Below the pieces are notes generated by a model. The model had not been told where the DNA came from. It made no database searches and worked only from the letters and a program-made list of their open reading frames with translations. A DNA stretch of 64,000 bases, from the NCBI GenBank assembly GCA_026120185.1, contig JANUWF010001636.1, forward strand, positions 1,426,001 through 1,490,000, written 5' to 3'. This DNA comes from Voacanga thouarsii (taxonomy: Eukaryota > Streptophyta > Magnoliopsida > Gentianales > Apocynaceae). Position 1 is the first letter of the stretch. Every line of letters begins with the position of its first letter. A program made the translations under genes and the position numbers. This document shows, one piece after another, positions 34,425 to 47,807 of this stretch.

Positions 34425-37400
34425 TCAATTTCCAATTTTAATTGGCTTCTTTGGAATTTTAAAAGTATCCATGACACGAGTTAGATCAACTGGATCATCA
34501 CGATTACAAACGCTAGTTTGCTCAGAGGATCGCCTCAATATCTCAAACAAGGAAGTACTAGGAGCTGTTTCTGCAGAAGCATTTCTGTATCGACTATTAC
34601 TAAATTTGGTCTGGGAAGAAGTAAACTTGGCTGTTACAGTCCTGATTGGTTGGTTTTCTTTTGAGATCTGCATGTTAAAAAGGCAAGTGCAAAACTATCA
34701 CAACTGCCATATGAAATCATTATATAGGTGCAAGAATGCTTTGACTAGCACATGCAAAAGTCAAAAGATTAGACCAATTCACAAATACCAATTAGTTGAT
34801 GAGGGAAAACATCAAGTGAGACACAAGAGATAACAAGTAATCAGACAGATAACTGCAGTAATTTCAGTTATCTTTTGAAGTTACTACGCAGGATGAAGTC
34901 TGCCTAAACACCAAAAGCTGAGAAGTAACATCTCATAAACTTACCGTGTCTGTAGGCTCATCTGAGTTTGGAATTGAACTCCGGCTATTGCTGTCATCCC
35001 GCCCAAAAATAAAAGATCGAACAGTGGTAGAACCTTTCTTATGGGATGATGGAAGATGATAGTTTGACATTCGACCAAGGAAAGATGACTGCAGGGATTT
35101 GAGTAGGAAAGCTAAACTTAGTACACTGACTTATAAAAACTTCCATATACAGAAAATGATGTTGTATTACTGCAACCTATCACCATATTGACATGTATGT
35201 GATCTCGAACCATAGTTATGCAGTCTACAAATGTTTCAGAAAGTCCCTCCCTTCATCAAAGAGTATTTATGCTGCCAATTCCTCAAGAAAAAGTACACCA
35301 AAAGGTAGTTCTCACTTTAACAAATTACCTTTGAAAAACTCTTGCCATCTCCCCCTTTTAGCACTGAATCAAGGTATGCTGCAAAGCAGTAGAAACAAGA
35401 AGCAATTAATATACTACAAAATAAAGAAAAAAAATTAGAATACAATTGTATGGTACGCATAGAATTGATTAGAAAACATCCACAAGAAATAATAAATTGA
35501 AATTCTAGCTTATGGTATGCATAAATTCAGTAATTTTCTTACATGATGCTTTTGCTTTCTTCCTACTTTCAGGAGCAATGTTAAGCTTCTTTATGAGACC
35601 AAACACTTCTCGGGAACTCTCATCCTCAACTGGGGAAACTAATGATGCCTGCTCTTCCTGTTTCAATTTGTGACTATCAGTAACAGTCTTCAAACGTCAA
35701 CTTAACAATGCATTTTAATAAACTACTAATAGATACATGTTAGATAAAGCAACAAACACACACATGCACATCTGAACTTCTTGTAAACACCGCCTTATTA
35801 CTATGTAACATATTCATGGATGTGTGCATGCATTGGTCTGTGCATTTGTATATTGAAGAGAAAACTAACTCACAGCTCTAACAAGACGGTTCTTAGCAAT
35901 CTTCTTTTCTGTTTCCTCATCTTCATCAGATAAAAACGTATCATCTTTATCCAAGAACATCTGACTGATTACTTGTTTTGCTTTTTTCAAATTCATTCGA
36001 GTAGGGAATCTTAATTCTGTATCTTCTTCTCCCGCATCATTGTATTCTTCATCCTCGTAGTCATCTTTTTCCTGATCAAGTGGGGTAGTCTCCCTCAATT
36101 TTGAACCGACTTTTAACCTCTGCAGCAGATTGTCAGTTCCAGCAGCATCTTGCTGTTCAAGCCACTTCTGATGAAGTTCATTGCGCCTTTCATTATCAAT
36201 TGGTTTTTCTTCATATTCAGTTGCTATTATGTCATTAAGTTCCTCAGAATCTTCCATATCCTCATCTTCTTCAGTTTCTTTAAAGAGCAATTGATCATTA
36301 TCACTATCATCCTCTTCCTCGGCCTCCTCATCAACAAAAGCCTTAACTGGATCACCTTTCGGAGAAGTGTAGTCATCTTCACACCCATGTGAGAAGGGAT
36401 CTACATTCTCCTTATCATTGTCCTCAGAACTGCAAAAGGCCACAATACACAATTCTAATGTTGAGTGACAATGACAATTATCAAGAATTAAAAATAGACA
36501 ATCTGTGCAGCCCAAAAGCTTCAAAGCACACAAGAATGCATCCCAAGCAACAAAAGAGTGACTTTCTTTTCTTGTCTTCCCCCTTTCTGGGTTTGAGGGA
36601 AGTGTGGTTTCAACTTACCTATCATTAGAAGGGACGGAATCAAATTTTAAGTTCATAGCAAGTAGTGATGGTACGAAAACTTCTTCCCCGGGACTATCCA
36701 AATCATCAACAGGCAGCTCACCTTCTCTCTCTCTTGTTTGGGAATCCCCAAAAAGATCCTACATTTATCACATAGATATGGATCAAACCTTTCAAGTAGA
36801 AAATAATCAGAAGAAAAGAGCACCTATTTTCCAAACTGAAACATGAAGATAACCTGTGTATCATCAATAGGAGGTCGAAACATAGGTGGGGATTTTTCAT
36901 CACAGTCCTGCAAGAAGATGAGAGAAAGTATTAATTCACCTGGAAAATAAGATTAATATGTCAAGTAGACCCAAATAGACAAAGCTTCTTCTGTCAAATA
37001 ATTTGTTTTTAGCAAATAGCAGAGGAGGCATGGTAGTTAAAGTTATAGTTTTTTGTTCTTCCAACCAAAACGTGAATTAAAAACAGAATTTAAAGTCCTA
37101 AACCAAAAAAAAAACAAAAGAAATTGTTTTGTCATCAGAGACTTCTAGTTATAAAGATTTGAGTCATAAGAATGCATCAACATTCTAAGGAAATGGTCAA
37201 ATACTTCATTCTGAAAGCTGATATTTGGCTAACTTCAAGTGTCCAACCAACTTTACTTATTACATCCTTCTATAAAGGTTTCACATGTGGCAATAGTATA
37301 TTTAAAAGTAATTAGAAGAAATTAACTTTGACAGACAGCATTTGTTTTTGGCCAAAACTCAGTCAGCCTAATGAACATCCTAAACAACCCATACCATCCT

Positions 37401-39021
37401 TTATCCTTCAACTGTGCATGCATCTTATGCAGCAGTCAGAAGAGGAAACTGGAGACCTGGTGTATTTTGCTCAAAACAAAACATGATCAAAATTTCCTCA
37501 CCTTTTGGGTAGGAAACTTTCCATAGCTTGAAGGTGATGCATATACATTTGAATTATCCATGTCCATAGGATTTGCAATTTGTGCGTCCACTTGATTCAC
37601 AGCACTGTCTTCTTCAACTGCTTTTACTGAGTCACCTTCTTTCAATTCTACTGATGCATTCTCAGATTTGGTGGCCAGCACATCATCTCTTAGATCATAA
37701 TTGTTCTCATAAATGGAAGAATTGCTGTTTAGCATTACAATTCTGTCACCCGGAAGATAAGTAGTTCATAGCACATTCCCATGTGAAGGAAATAAGAGAA
37801 AGCATTTACTTTACCCACCTTTTTGACACTTCAAGCTTCCTCTTCCGGATCTTCTCCAAGATTGAGGATATAGGTTTGTTCACTATTGATACAGGCTTAA
37901 ATGAAGCGTCCCTAGTTTCTGGATAATGTGGAAGGAATACTTAGAGACCAACAATTTGGAAGAAAAACAAACATCTGATGCTATGATATCAGTACAATAT
38001 GTCAATAACAACTTTTTTAAGCAAACCTCGCAAGAGTCTCTGAGATTCAGCATGAAGTTGCTGAAGATAAGCTTTTCTTTCCTGCATCAAACAGAAACAA
38101 AGACGACGAAATGCAGAAATAACGTGAATACAAGGACAAAACAACCAAATTACAGGAAAGGAATCTCAAATGAAGCAACATATACGCATGTGCAACCTTC
38201 TCTTGTGTCCTTTTGTTTGGAGCCCGTGCTTTGGATTCCCACTCATCACCATTATCGCTCTTAATTCTCTTGTTTTTCTTTTTCTTTGCGTTTTCTTCCT
38301 CGTCATCTCCCCCGCGACGTGAACCTTCAATTACTTGTTTCTTCTCTGATGTCTCCATCCTCAACTCCCCCTTCCTTAGATCAACGTCATCAAATTCCAA
38401 GGCCCTCTTAGTCTCCCTGCGATCTTCTCCAAATGCCAAACTGTGACCAAATTGAGACGTGTTTTTCGCTACCTCCGGATGTTCACCAAATCCAGACTCC
38501 ATTTCATTTTCATGGCCAGAAGAACTCTGATTCAGCAAAGGCCCATTTGAATCATCTAAAGTTTTGGTTAGAGAAGCCTCTAAAGCTTCCAGCTTTGCAA
38601 AATCAACTCTGGGAATCGGAAGCAAATCGTTTATTGATTCGGGCTGGGAGTTACTGGGTTCATTAGAATCATCAAACTGCGAATCTGGGGTTCTGGTTCC
38701 AGAAGCCTCTTCAGCTTCCAATTTGGCAAAATCAACTCTGGGAATAGGAAGCAAATCGTCTATTGAATCGGGCAGGAGACTACTGGATTCATTCGAATCA
38801 TCACACTGAGAATCTAGGGTTTTGGTTTCGGAAGCCTCTAAAGCTTCCAATGCAGCGAAATCAACTCTGGGAATCGAAAGTACATCGTCTACTGAATCAG
38901 GCAGCGGATTACTCGAAGCTGGGATTGCCTTCTTCCTCAATCGTTTGAGCCTCCGGTGATGGATTTGCGGCGATGGTTCCCGAAAAGGTGAAAATGACTT
39001 ATAATCGTCGTCGCTATCCAT
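34425..39021 (-). CDS. claspin/Mrc1-like replication checkpoint protein, 840 aa
   Basis: Probable plant claspin homologue, an adaptor at replication forks that lets ATR activate its effector kinase. Minus-strand exons: 39021-38197, 38081-38027, 37918-37819, 37742-37502, 36907-36854, 36758-36619, 36429-35874, 35657-35543, 35378-35329, 35088-34945, 34667-34425; all GT-AG, frame kept. Evidence: an acidic central block (DPVKAFVDEEAEEEDDSDND ... DIIATEYEEKPIDNERRNEL then HQKWLEQQDAAGTDNLLQRL) with the layout of the MRC1-like domain; a basic stretch before it (ERKAYLQQLHAESQRLL; ILEKIRKRKLEV); and a C-terminus ending KKPIKIGN. The protein is highly charged and mostly disordered, as claspins are. 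The N-terminus has three tandem ~40-residue repeats, each with an IPRVDFA core. Identification rests on remembered domain pattern, so homology is likely but not proven. An E2F-type site upstream suits an S-phase gene. Confidence 0.75.
38495..38910 (-). repeat. three in-frame tandem repeats in the claspin-like N-terminus
   Basis: The encoded unit has the form 'L-P-D-S-[VI]-D-D-[VL]-L-x-I-P-R-V-D-F-A-x-L-E-A-x-E-A-S-x-T-[KR]-T-x-D-S' followed by an acidic/Asn-Ser linker. Units start near residues 39, 82 and 124; nucleotide period about 126-129 bp. The third unit has lost part of its linker. Confidence 0.85.
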
Positions 39022-39198
39022 CGGCGGCTTGAATGAACAAGTTAGTTCAAGGTCTCTGAAGCAGAGTATGGTAATGTATCTGAATCTGTGAAGGAAATAA
39101 GCCGCGAGTGAATGAAATGAAGATTAGAGTTAGGCGGCAAACTGGCGAAAGTGGTTCAAATTTTGAGGGGGACATTATTGGCGCAAAGTCCTAAATAA

Positions 39199-39206
39199 CC
39201 CGCCAA
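39199..39206 (-). promoter_or_regulatory. E2F-type site upstream of the claspin-like gene
   Basis: CCCGCCAA on the plus strand (TTGGCGGG on the gene strand) fits the E2F consensus TTSSCGSS. It lies about 178 bases upstream of the start codon. Near-consensus sequences GGCGCAAA (~39179) and GGCGAAAG (~39143) are close by. Confidence 0.55.
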
Positions 39207-39209
39207 AAT

Positions 39210-40090
39210 GAGGGTTGAGGACCACAATTTTTTTTTCCCCCTTTAATTAATTAAGTGGCAACGACGACTAATGATTTGAATTTAACATGTGATATAATTT
39301 ATTTTTAATTAATTAAATTATTATGATTTAATATTAATAATATTCATATTAAAGGATCTACACGAAAAATGTCAAAACGCAAGAAGACATGCTCCTTTGG
39401 CTAAATTTTTGAATCATTGAGAATTAGTTTAAGAATAAATTTTTTAGTGTTGTACTCTAATCCTCGTCCAATTTTAATCACGGATGAAATTATGAATTTA
39501 GGGTTAAAGTGACAAACGAACTTGGAGTGAGAAGAACAAATTATAAATAATGTTATAATTTTTAAAAAAATTAAAAGAATGAAAAGTAAATTTTTAAAAA
39601 ATTAAAATTTTAATTTTACTCGAGTAAAAACAAAATTTCTAAAAATTTTTGGAGAATTGAAGTCGTCCTACCCATATTACTAGTAGGGATTGACAATTTT
39701 GCTATTACTCGTAGACTGGTAGGTTTTATTTAACAACTCTATTAATTTTCATCATTTGGGGATCAGGGAAACACTGCACTAATAGACTGAACAAGTCAAA
39801 TTGCAATTCTTATTTTTAAAACAAGAACATGTAACAACCACGGCAAAAATTCAAATTTATCAAAAAATAGTAACACTTGAAACTATTCCTAATTAAAAAC
39901 CCAGTCTAGTCATACTACAAAAGCTTAGCTACCAAGAATCAGATTGTGGATAAGGTGTGTCCAGAATCAGCTGAACATCACAGAAACAGCAATAAGAGTT
40001 CATGTACCAGAATAGTCAAAAAACTTCATAACAGATTTCAAATTCAATAAAATATTCATATGAAGAAGCTCAAAGATATTATTCCATAGC
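39210..40090. other. spacer between claspin-like and OEP24 genes
   Basis: AT-rich, without exon-like signal. The part nearest 40090 is probably the 3' UTR of OEP24, whose stop codon is at 40101-40099. Confidence 0.45.
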
Positions 40091-40098
40091 TATAAGAA

Positions 40099-42573
40099 TC
40101 AGATTTCTAAGTCCCAGGTTGTCTCAGCAGTCAATTTTGGTGTCTTCCTTTCCTCTGCCAGATTGAGTGCCGCTGAAATCTGGAAACAAAAAGGCAAATT
40201 AACTTTTGTTCATGTGAAGATGAAAGCTAACAAACATATTACCAACACTAAACAATGCATATCCCGTACCACTTTGACTGACATCTGATTCAGTCGGGGT
40301 GACACCTTATATAATCATAGTATTTCATTTAGATAAACTGACTACTAGTAACATTTGACAAGACAACATGATGATACTATATGTTGATAGCACTTTAAGT
40401 AAGATAACATCTCAGGGGTCAATTGATCACTGACTCACTGTTATAAGAAAAGAATAGTTTCTTCATTGCTAAAAATCGTTTCAAGAAACCCCCAAAACAT
40501 CAGAATATGACAAGATCCAACCTATGTCACAATTCTCCAGCCAACAACTATGTCATGTTAACGGAGGGCAAATACAAAAAACATTGATTCCAGTTCCAAT
40601 TAAAACTCCAAAATATGCAAGAAGAGGAAGGGAAAGACCATTCAAAAGTATCACTGTTATGCACAAATTAACACAAAGAAAAAAATAATAGCTTATGTAA
40701 ACAAAAACCTCAATTCCAGTTTGAAGGTTTTATTTTGGATTATTGATCTTCACATCACAAGGAAACTATGACTTCAACATTTTAGCATCAAATCAAAGCC
40801 TCCAGGGTCGAATTATCCCAATGGGAAAGAACTCATGAATTGTTTGCATCTATGACAACTTTTTTGCAAAGAAGAACAGTTACACATAAGTAAATCCTAT
40901 CAGCAAAATCAACACACATATTTGCACCATGAAACCAAGAAATCCAAACCTATATGTCCTTCTGGAAACCCATCCATACATTACCTATATATAAAATGTT
41001 CCAAAGGTCCTGCACTCACATACACACATAACATTTAAGGATAATGCATCCACGCTGAACCCATCACAGTCACTTGCATATAGACATTCACTCACCATTG
41101 CTCACATGTATGGAGGAATTGGAAAATCATTGCATATGCTACTGGGAATAGGAACAAGTAAAAACAACTTGCAAATTACATATATTTGACTGCTTACTTA
41201 CTTGCTGGCATCAAATGTGTAAGTAGTAAGTGAACTGGTTATGGCTAGAGATTGAAAAATGTAGATCCATAAACTTCTTTCTTCCTTTCCTTTTGATTTA
41301 CAGTTCTTACCTTGGGAGAGAGGGAAATGGAAGAGAAAAAAATGAGGATTGCTTACTGTTAAAATTTGTTTAGATCCACCAATAATGAAATCTTTATGCT
41401 TGTCTAGTCCCTTAGCATCTTTGCAGAAAGACCTCAGCCATTATGTTCTGCTACTAATTAGAGTAGTATTTGTACTCTGGGGGACTTTAACCATTTAAAT
41501 TCTTTAACTGTTTACTCCATCCAAAATAAATATGTGATAATAGAAGAAGAAGAAGAAGAAGAATTAAGAGCAGAATGCTAGATAAATTAGCAATGGATCC
41601 TTATAAAACTCGAGGAATAGGTTAGAACCTCAACTATCAAGCCATCCAGGCAAGCATATTACGTGTGAAGACCAAAGAAAGGTAACAAACAATTCGATCC
41701 TCTTAAGAGTCTTAGATGAAAAGGATGCTTGTAGTAAATTTTCTACTGGCCATTAGCATCCCAGTTCCTCATTCCGCCATTACAATTCCAAATCACAAAC
41801 ACTTGTTCTAGCTGTAGCACTAGTAACTAAACAATTCTACTTAGAAGTTAAAACTCATCATCAAATTACTAGATGAAGGCTTCTCTAAATTTGATTCAGA
41901 AGCAACCAACAAGAATCCAAACAACCAAGTAACTTACCTTGAATGAGCCATTCAATTTAGAATTCCTGGACCACTCAAGACCCAAATTCTTAGTCGAAGT
42001 CTGATACGAAGCCCTGAACACATCTTCCCCGTAAACCTTCCTTGACACTGCGAAATCCCATGAATTTTTTACCCAATCATAGCTGGGCTCGAAAGTGGTC
42101 AAGCAACCATGCACATAAGTGTACTTCAATTTGCAATTGCCCGAACCCAGCACGTGGTTTGCCGATAGCTTATTAGCAGAATCAAACACCAAAGTCCCAT
42201 CCAGTATAGTCCGGTTATCACCCCTGCTATGACTGTACGTCAAGTTCAACGGCTTCTCAGAAACCCTGATTGTATTCATAAACCGAAACCCAAAGTCCTG
42301 AAAATCCATAAAAATGAAAACTAATTAAAGTTTGAATTTGAGCTGTCTTTGGATCCATAGAGTTAATCGGGAAACCTTTTTGGGGACGTTGTAGTCAACA
42401 ATGAAGAAGCCAGGCTTTTCAACAGCTAAAGCTAAACCATTTAAGCTGGGACCGTTGACGACGGTGGCGTCGGTCATGGTCGCCTTGAGCTTGAACTCGC
42501 CGGCGTTGAAGGCGACGGTGGCCGCGGCAGCAGCTTTGTCAGTTTCATACTTGGCCTTGAAGGATGCCTTCAT
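40099..42573 (-). CDS. OEP24: chloroplast outer envelope pore protein OEP24, 212 aa
   Basis: Beta-barrel channel of the plastid outer envelope that lets phosphorylated sugars, dicarboxylates, ATP and phosphate pass (known for pea OEP24). Minus-strand exons 42573-42376, 42297-41938 and 40179-40099; GT-AG junctions keep frame. Blocks recognised: [20 protein letters not shown] at the start, [68 protein letters not shown], and the last exon with [15 protein letters not shown] then TTWDLEI. 212 aa compares with ~213 in pea. No cleavable transit peptide is expected or seen. The ATG at 42573 is chosen because the frame upstream has only a GTG and the family starts MKAS. Intron 2 is long (~1.76 kb). 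Confidence 0.95.
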
Positions 42574-42750
42574 TTTTTTTACCTTTTTTCCCCGGCAATT
42601 CACTCCGATATATTCGAGAGCCGCCGAGCGGGATAAGATGCTGGATGGTTTAAATGGTTCCGCCGCCCAGTGTCTTGCTGCCTGCGCTTCTCGGGCTTTT
42701 ACATCTTTATTTGGCTAATGCGTAGTTAGTTGAAGTCGCCCGTTTGTCTT

Positions 42751-42754
<4 letters not shown>

Positions 42755-42814
<60 letters not shown>
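42755..42814. repeat. (TA)n microsatellite
   Basis: About 29 TA units, some 180 bp upstream of the OEP24 start codon and therefore in its promoter region. Confidence 0.95.
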
Positions 42815-42822
<8 letters not shown>

Positions 42823-42829
42823 TTCCCTT

Positions 42830-44690
42830 TTACTTTAAGGTTATACTTGGATTGAAATTTTTCAATCCCATCTCAAATCAAAATTTTATTTTAATTTAAA
42901 TATATTATTTTTTAAAAATAATCATTTATTCAAAACACATCATATTCACTTTAAACCCTACCTAATCTTACATATTTAATAATTTTATACAAAATTCATC
43001 TTAAATTAATTTTTATCAACTTACATAAAAAAAATTTATTTCATGGAAGCATGTTCCTTGCAAGCAGTAAATCATAAAATGTACCTTAACAAGATATGTC
43101 ATCAAATCAAATTGAAAGACAGTTGAGCGAAATTTGATCATACGATTATCAATTCACAGTATTAGCTTATTAGAATAATCACGAATCAGTAAACTATATT
43201 TCGTTACTAAAAAATGTTTTGCACATAAAAAAGTTTTAAATTTTTATTTTGCATTGTTAGGTTTGTCTTGAACAAAATTGCAACCTATAGACCTTTTTAG
43301 TTGTGTTCGCTTTGTAGTTTTATTTACAAGAAACCACTTGACATATTTCCAAACAAGTAATTGTAATATTTGAACATTTACTTCAATGTTTATGTTAGTC
43401 TGCTAATTAATATGACTAGATTTCAACATGATTATATAAACTACTATTATGTAAGAAGATATTTATTTATGACTGCATGTATCTTTTAATGTTATAATAT
43501 GAGAAACATGCATACTTGACTAAAACTCAATTTAACTTATATAAATTAATCACTAAAATATCATCACAACTTGTATTAGTTTGCATAAATGACTTTGCTT
43601 TGTGTTTGATCATTGCAATTGAGTTAAATGGCAATTTTAGTCATATATTACGTTAAAAACAATGATGAGATATATTGGTATTAAATGTAACGATCAAAGA
43701 TAAAAATTGAATGTAATAGGCATATGCACATATTTATTAATAAGGTATTTTTGTACACAAATAAAATAATTTATTAAAAATATTAGATGTGTATATATAT
43801 ATACATGTATAGGAATAAAAAATGCAAATTGTTGTGTACTTCCTAAAAAGTCATAATTTCATTTGCTAAATATACTGTTTAAACAATATATTTCTCCATG
43901 CGAATATGCTAGAGGGATAACAACAACGATAATAATACTAAATAGTATATTATCATATGTAATCTAAACAATAATGATAAAATACAAGCCATAAATTGAA
44001 AATTCATATTGGGATTCAAATCATATTAGTAAAATTATACCCATATTGAAAATGATGTATACAAAATATCACCAAAAAAAAATAAAAAATGAAAGCAATA
44101 TTTTTATATCATGGTCTAAAACTAGAGGGATAAAGATATTTCTCTTAGAGTTTGTTTTGATAAACTAATCAAGTACTTAAATTAATTATTTGTTTATTTA
44201 TTTAGTTAAGTATATTGTATAACATATAATGTTAATTGCATAATTATATATGTATATTTGATGATAAATTTTTACTATCACTTAATTCATCAAGATATAT
44301 TGAAATTCTATTATAAAATTTAAGAAAAATAAATTTAATTTAATTTAAAGTATAATATGTTAAATATTAATTTTATTGTTATTATTTTCTATTTAATCTA
44401 ATTAATAATATAAAATAGATTATAATTAATTCAATATTCATATTTAAATTTCAAATGTTATAAATCAATATTTATATTTTAGTTTTTATTATTTAATATT
44501 TAAAATATTTATATTCCAATTTTATGTTTCAAATGTTTTTATTATTTAATTTTTATTCACGATAGTTAAGAAAAAGAAATGTAATAAAAAAATTAGATAA
44601 ATGTTATTTGGAATGGTTTCTATTGCAAATCCACATGGTATTCATCTTTAAATAACATTATATGCCCGAAGCCCTATGCTGTACTTCTGT
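42830..44690. other. AT-rich spacer
   Basis: No exon, RNA gene or repeat that I can support; long runs of low-complexity AT sequence. Confidence 0.5.
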
Positions 44691-44734
44691 ATAAGATCTT
44701 GCATTTTGTGGGGTTAAAATGCAATTATCAGAAA

Positions 44735-44925
44735 AATGAAATTCTTAGCGCTGTCGTTGCAAAACGGGGTTGTTGGCCGTATTTATCCTTCCCCCGCACC
44801 CCCACCCCCGGCGCCGCCTCCCCCTCATTTTTGAGGTCTTCCGGTGACTCACGCTTATCGCGTGGTGTCCGGATCCAGGCTGCAAAATTCCATGCAGTCT
44901 ACGAGGCCACACCAATGTAATGGCA
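44735..44925 (+). other. isolated GC-rich island, unassigned
   Basis: In an otherwise AT-rich desert, this ~190-bp block is strongly GC-richer. One plus-strand frame from 44735 reads MKFLALSLQNGVVGRIYPSP with a Pro-rich run and then a stop; another spans the whole block. It could be a stray first exon or a gene fragment, but I recognise no family and see no continuation. Confidence 0.35.
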
Positions 44926-45599
44926 TTTGTGAAGAAAAAGTCACATAAGAGAGCTACAAATTTCCCTCCATTTTTCTTTATTTATCGAACATTTTTAGAT
45001 TATTTTAATATATATTTACAAGATATAAGTTAATCTGAATACATTAAATTGTAATATATATATATATATATATATTTGTACTTTATATTTTAAAATATTT
45101 ATAAAATCTATTTAAGATTAAATCGTTGTTTATTTATTATTAAGATTTATTAAGGTTATAAGTGGGAATATATTCTTTCTATCTCGAATTAAAATTAAAA
45201 TTTAAAATAATATTAATTTAAATAATTTTTATTTTTCGAGACTTGTTATATATTCATACCACATCATATTATATTACTTTAATTTCATTTTAGGTCTCAC
45301 GTAATCCCACATTTTTAATAAATTTTTATTATATTTAACCATTCTCATCTCAAGTAAATTCCTTTTCACTTATAGCCTAAAAATATATATATAAATCAAC
45401 AAATAAATCATGAAACTACAAAATGAAACAAAATAATTAGTATAATACTAATATGTAATTTCGAATATTTATCTTTATTCTTCTCAATTATAAATTTTAG
45501 TTTTGATAACTTTATTTTTAAGAAAATAATATCTGAATATTTTCATATCCCCTATTCTAAAAAATTATGTATTCAAGTCTTATTTCAAATCCGATTATT

Positions 45600-45760
45600 T
45601 CAAGTTGTTAGTAATAAATTATCCTAGTGGTAGGAGAATTGTTGTTTGAGATATATATCTCGAACTCAACAATGTATTACGTTCCATTTTTTTCCCTATC
45701 TCCTTCCCCACTCTTTGTCTTTCTCCTTCTCCTTCTAAAAAAATTTAAAAAAAAAAATCT
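45600..45760 (+). mobile_element. possible tRNA-derived SINE
   Basis: 'TATCCTAGTGGTAGGAG' near 45623 resembles a pol III A box, and 'TATCTCGAACTCAAC' ~35 bases on resembles a degenerate B box. A pyrimidine-rich tail and an A run end it near 45755. Weak: B box degenerate, no target duplication established. Confidence 0.3.
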
Positions 45761-46081
45761 GACTATATTGATACATTAAGGGGGAAAAAAGGAAAGAAAA
45801 AACTAAACGTCTCCTTGGGAGAGGAAAAAATTATAATAGTATGTGACTAGTTGTTTTCTTTGATGATAATAGTTTTGTGGATAAAATTCATATAATGATC
45901 AATTATTTTTGTTGCAATAATATAAATCCCATAATCACATTTGCTTTAATTTGAATTATTTCATAATTTTATCACTAGTTTTTTAATTTATCCAATTATT
46001 TTAATTAAATCTTAATTTAAATGTGAAATAATTATTATATTTAAATTGGATTTTAAGACTGAATAAATATGAGGCATTAGA

Positions 46082-46082
46082 T

Positions 46083-46128
<46 letters not shown>
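46082..46128. repeat. (CA)n(TA)n microsatellite
   Basis: Compound dinucleotide tract in spacer; a smaller (TA)n lies at 45056-45075. Confidence 0.9.
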
Positions 46129-46129
<1 letters not shown>

Positions 46130-46713
46130 GCTTAAATGTTTTATGAATTTTTTTAATGTGTGCTTTTGGGGTAATACATGAATTCAATTATGGCTCTCTC
46201 TTTTCCTTCTTTTATTTATTTTCCAATATGCTATATTAATTTATAGAAGTAGTAAAATAGATTTAGGGACAAGAAGAAACAAATATTATGACAATTAAAA
46301 AGCTTTCCTCACAAAACTAATAACATACCTTTGACACTATAATTTTTATACTCTCGTCTCGTGTAAATTAAACACTAATATATTACATTAAAAATAAAAT
46401 ATTTGACTATATTAAAGCTTTTATCTTATTCTTATAAATTAAAGAAATTAGTGGTGAAATTTAAATAAAGATATATTTTACGTTAGAAAAATAAATATAT
46501 ATTAAAGATAATCCAAAATAGAAGAATTTTGAAATGAAGGAAATGTGTTGTTAAGGTCCGCCTAGGCCCCCACGCGTAACCCCAATGCGCCTTTGTGCTT
46601 CTCATTGTCCAAGGGGAGGAACCTTTAGTTAGGCCAAGCTTTTTTGCCTCTTTTTCTGAAATCCAAAGCGCTAGAAAGGCACGCTGATCAAAGTAACTGT
46701 TGATTTTCTACTA

Positions 46714-46995
46714 TTCCCTCCGTCTCATTAAAATTAACCGTGATTGACTTGACACGATATTTTATGCAAAAGTAAAAATTAGAATATAATAATAATATAA
46801 TATAATAAAAATAAAAAATATGTGGATTCCACAATACTTTATGTCAAATCTAAGAATATAAATATAATATATGTGGACTATATTGATTATTTTATAATAA
46901 ATTGTATAATAAAAATTTTCATTTTAAGGAAAGTGTCAAATTTAATGGGACAATCCAAAATAATAAGTAGGTCAATTTTAATGGGACGGATGAAG
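46714..46995 (-). mobile_element. Stowaway-like MITE, family A copy 3
   Basis: TA-flanked element with well-kept inverted ends (TTCCCTCCGTCTCATTAAAA at the left; complement of TTAATGGGACGGATGAAG at the right). Inverse in orientation to copies at 31971 and 33675, with the best-preserved ends of the three. Confidence 0.85.
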
Positions 46996-47390
46996 TATTT
47001 CGTTAAAAAAAATTATATTAATTTTTAAATTTTAGTGTTAAAAAATACATGATTAAGATATAGTAATTGAATTTAATATCTTAAATGTACTCAAAGCAAC
47101 CCCCAATTTACTAGATAAGTTGGTAGAAGGTGGGTGCACAAAAAGTAGAAGAGGATGAATTGGTGTTTGAGGATGATGAGCTGACTTGGAGTGTAGCGAC
47201 AAGTGCTGCTAGTTTCAGAGAACAATCAAAACCAACTAGATCATAATCGAAATTAAAAAAAAAAATTAATTATTGAAGAGAAAGAGCAAGATATAGATTA
47301 TGGTTATAAACAAGGAAAAGAAGATGAAAATATAGAGTTTGACATTAGTAATGACGATTTTTAGTCATTTATGTGAATTTTGCTCTACTA

Positions 47391-47704
47391 CTTTATTTAT
47401 TCCTATTTATCTGTCATAATTAACTACCTCACATAATTTAAGAAAAATTAATTTGTCTCTTAAATTCATACAACTTTATTTATACATTTTAAAAATACCA
47501 TTGGATTTAATATTCTTTATAACTATTTTATTGCTTTGTTTGCTCAACTATCTCCAGAGCTATTACACTTTCATTTTTCAAAACTATTTAATACAAGAGT
47601 ATAACAGTAAAATTAATATTAATGGTATCTAAAATTTTTCAATGTGACAAAAAAAGGGATACCAAAATTTTTCAGTTGTGACAGATAAATAAGGGCGGAG
47701 GGAG
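47391..47704 (+). mobile_element. Stowaway-like MITE, family E
   Basis: TA-flanked; the right end reads on the complement CTCCCTCCGCCCTTATTTAT and the left end CTTTATTTATTCCTATTTAT, both followed by CTGTCA. Single copy in this window. Confidence 0.6.
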
Positions 47705-47807
47705 TACATCATTTGGATAGACTTAAATTTAAACTAAATTAAGATTGAATTAGAATATATTAGAGTTAAAAAATTAAAAAAAAAAACTATTTAGAGTTAT
47801 TTTATAT

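Noticed and set aside
36150..36392. Hydrophobic plus-strand frame (Phe/Ile-rich)
   Set aside because: It is the antisense of the acidic block of the claspin-like exon 7; Asp/Glu codons read backwards give hydrophobic residues.
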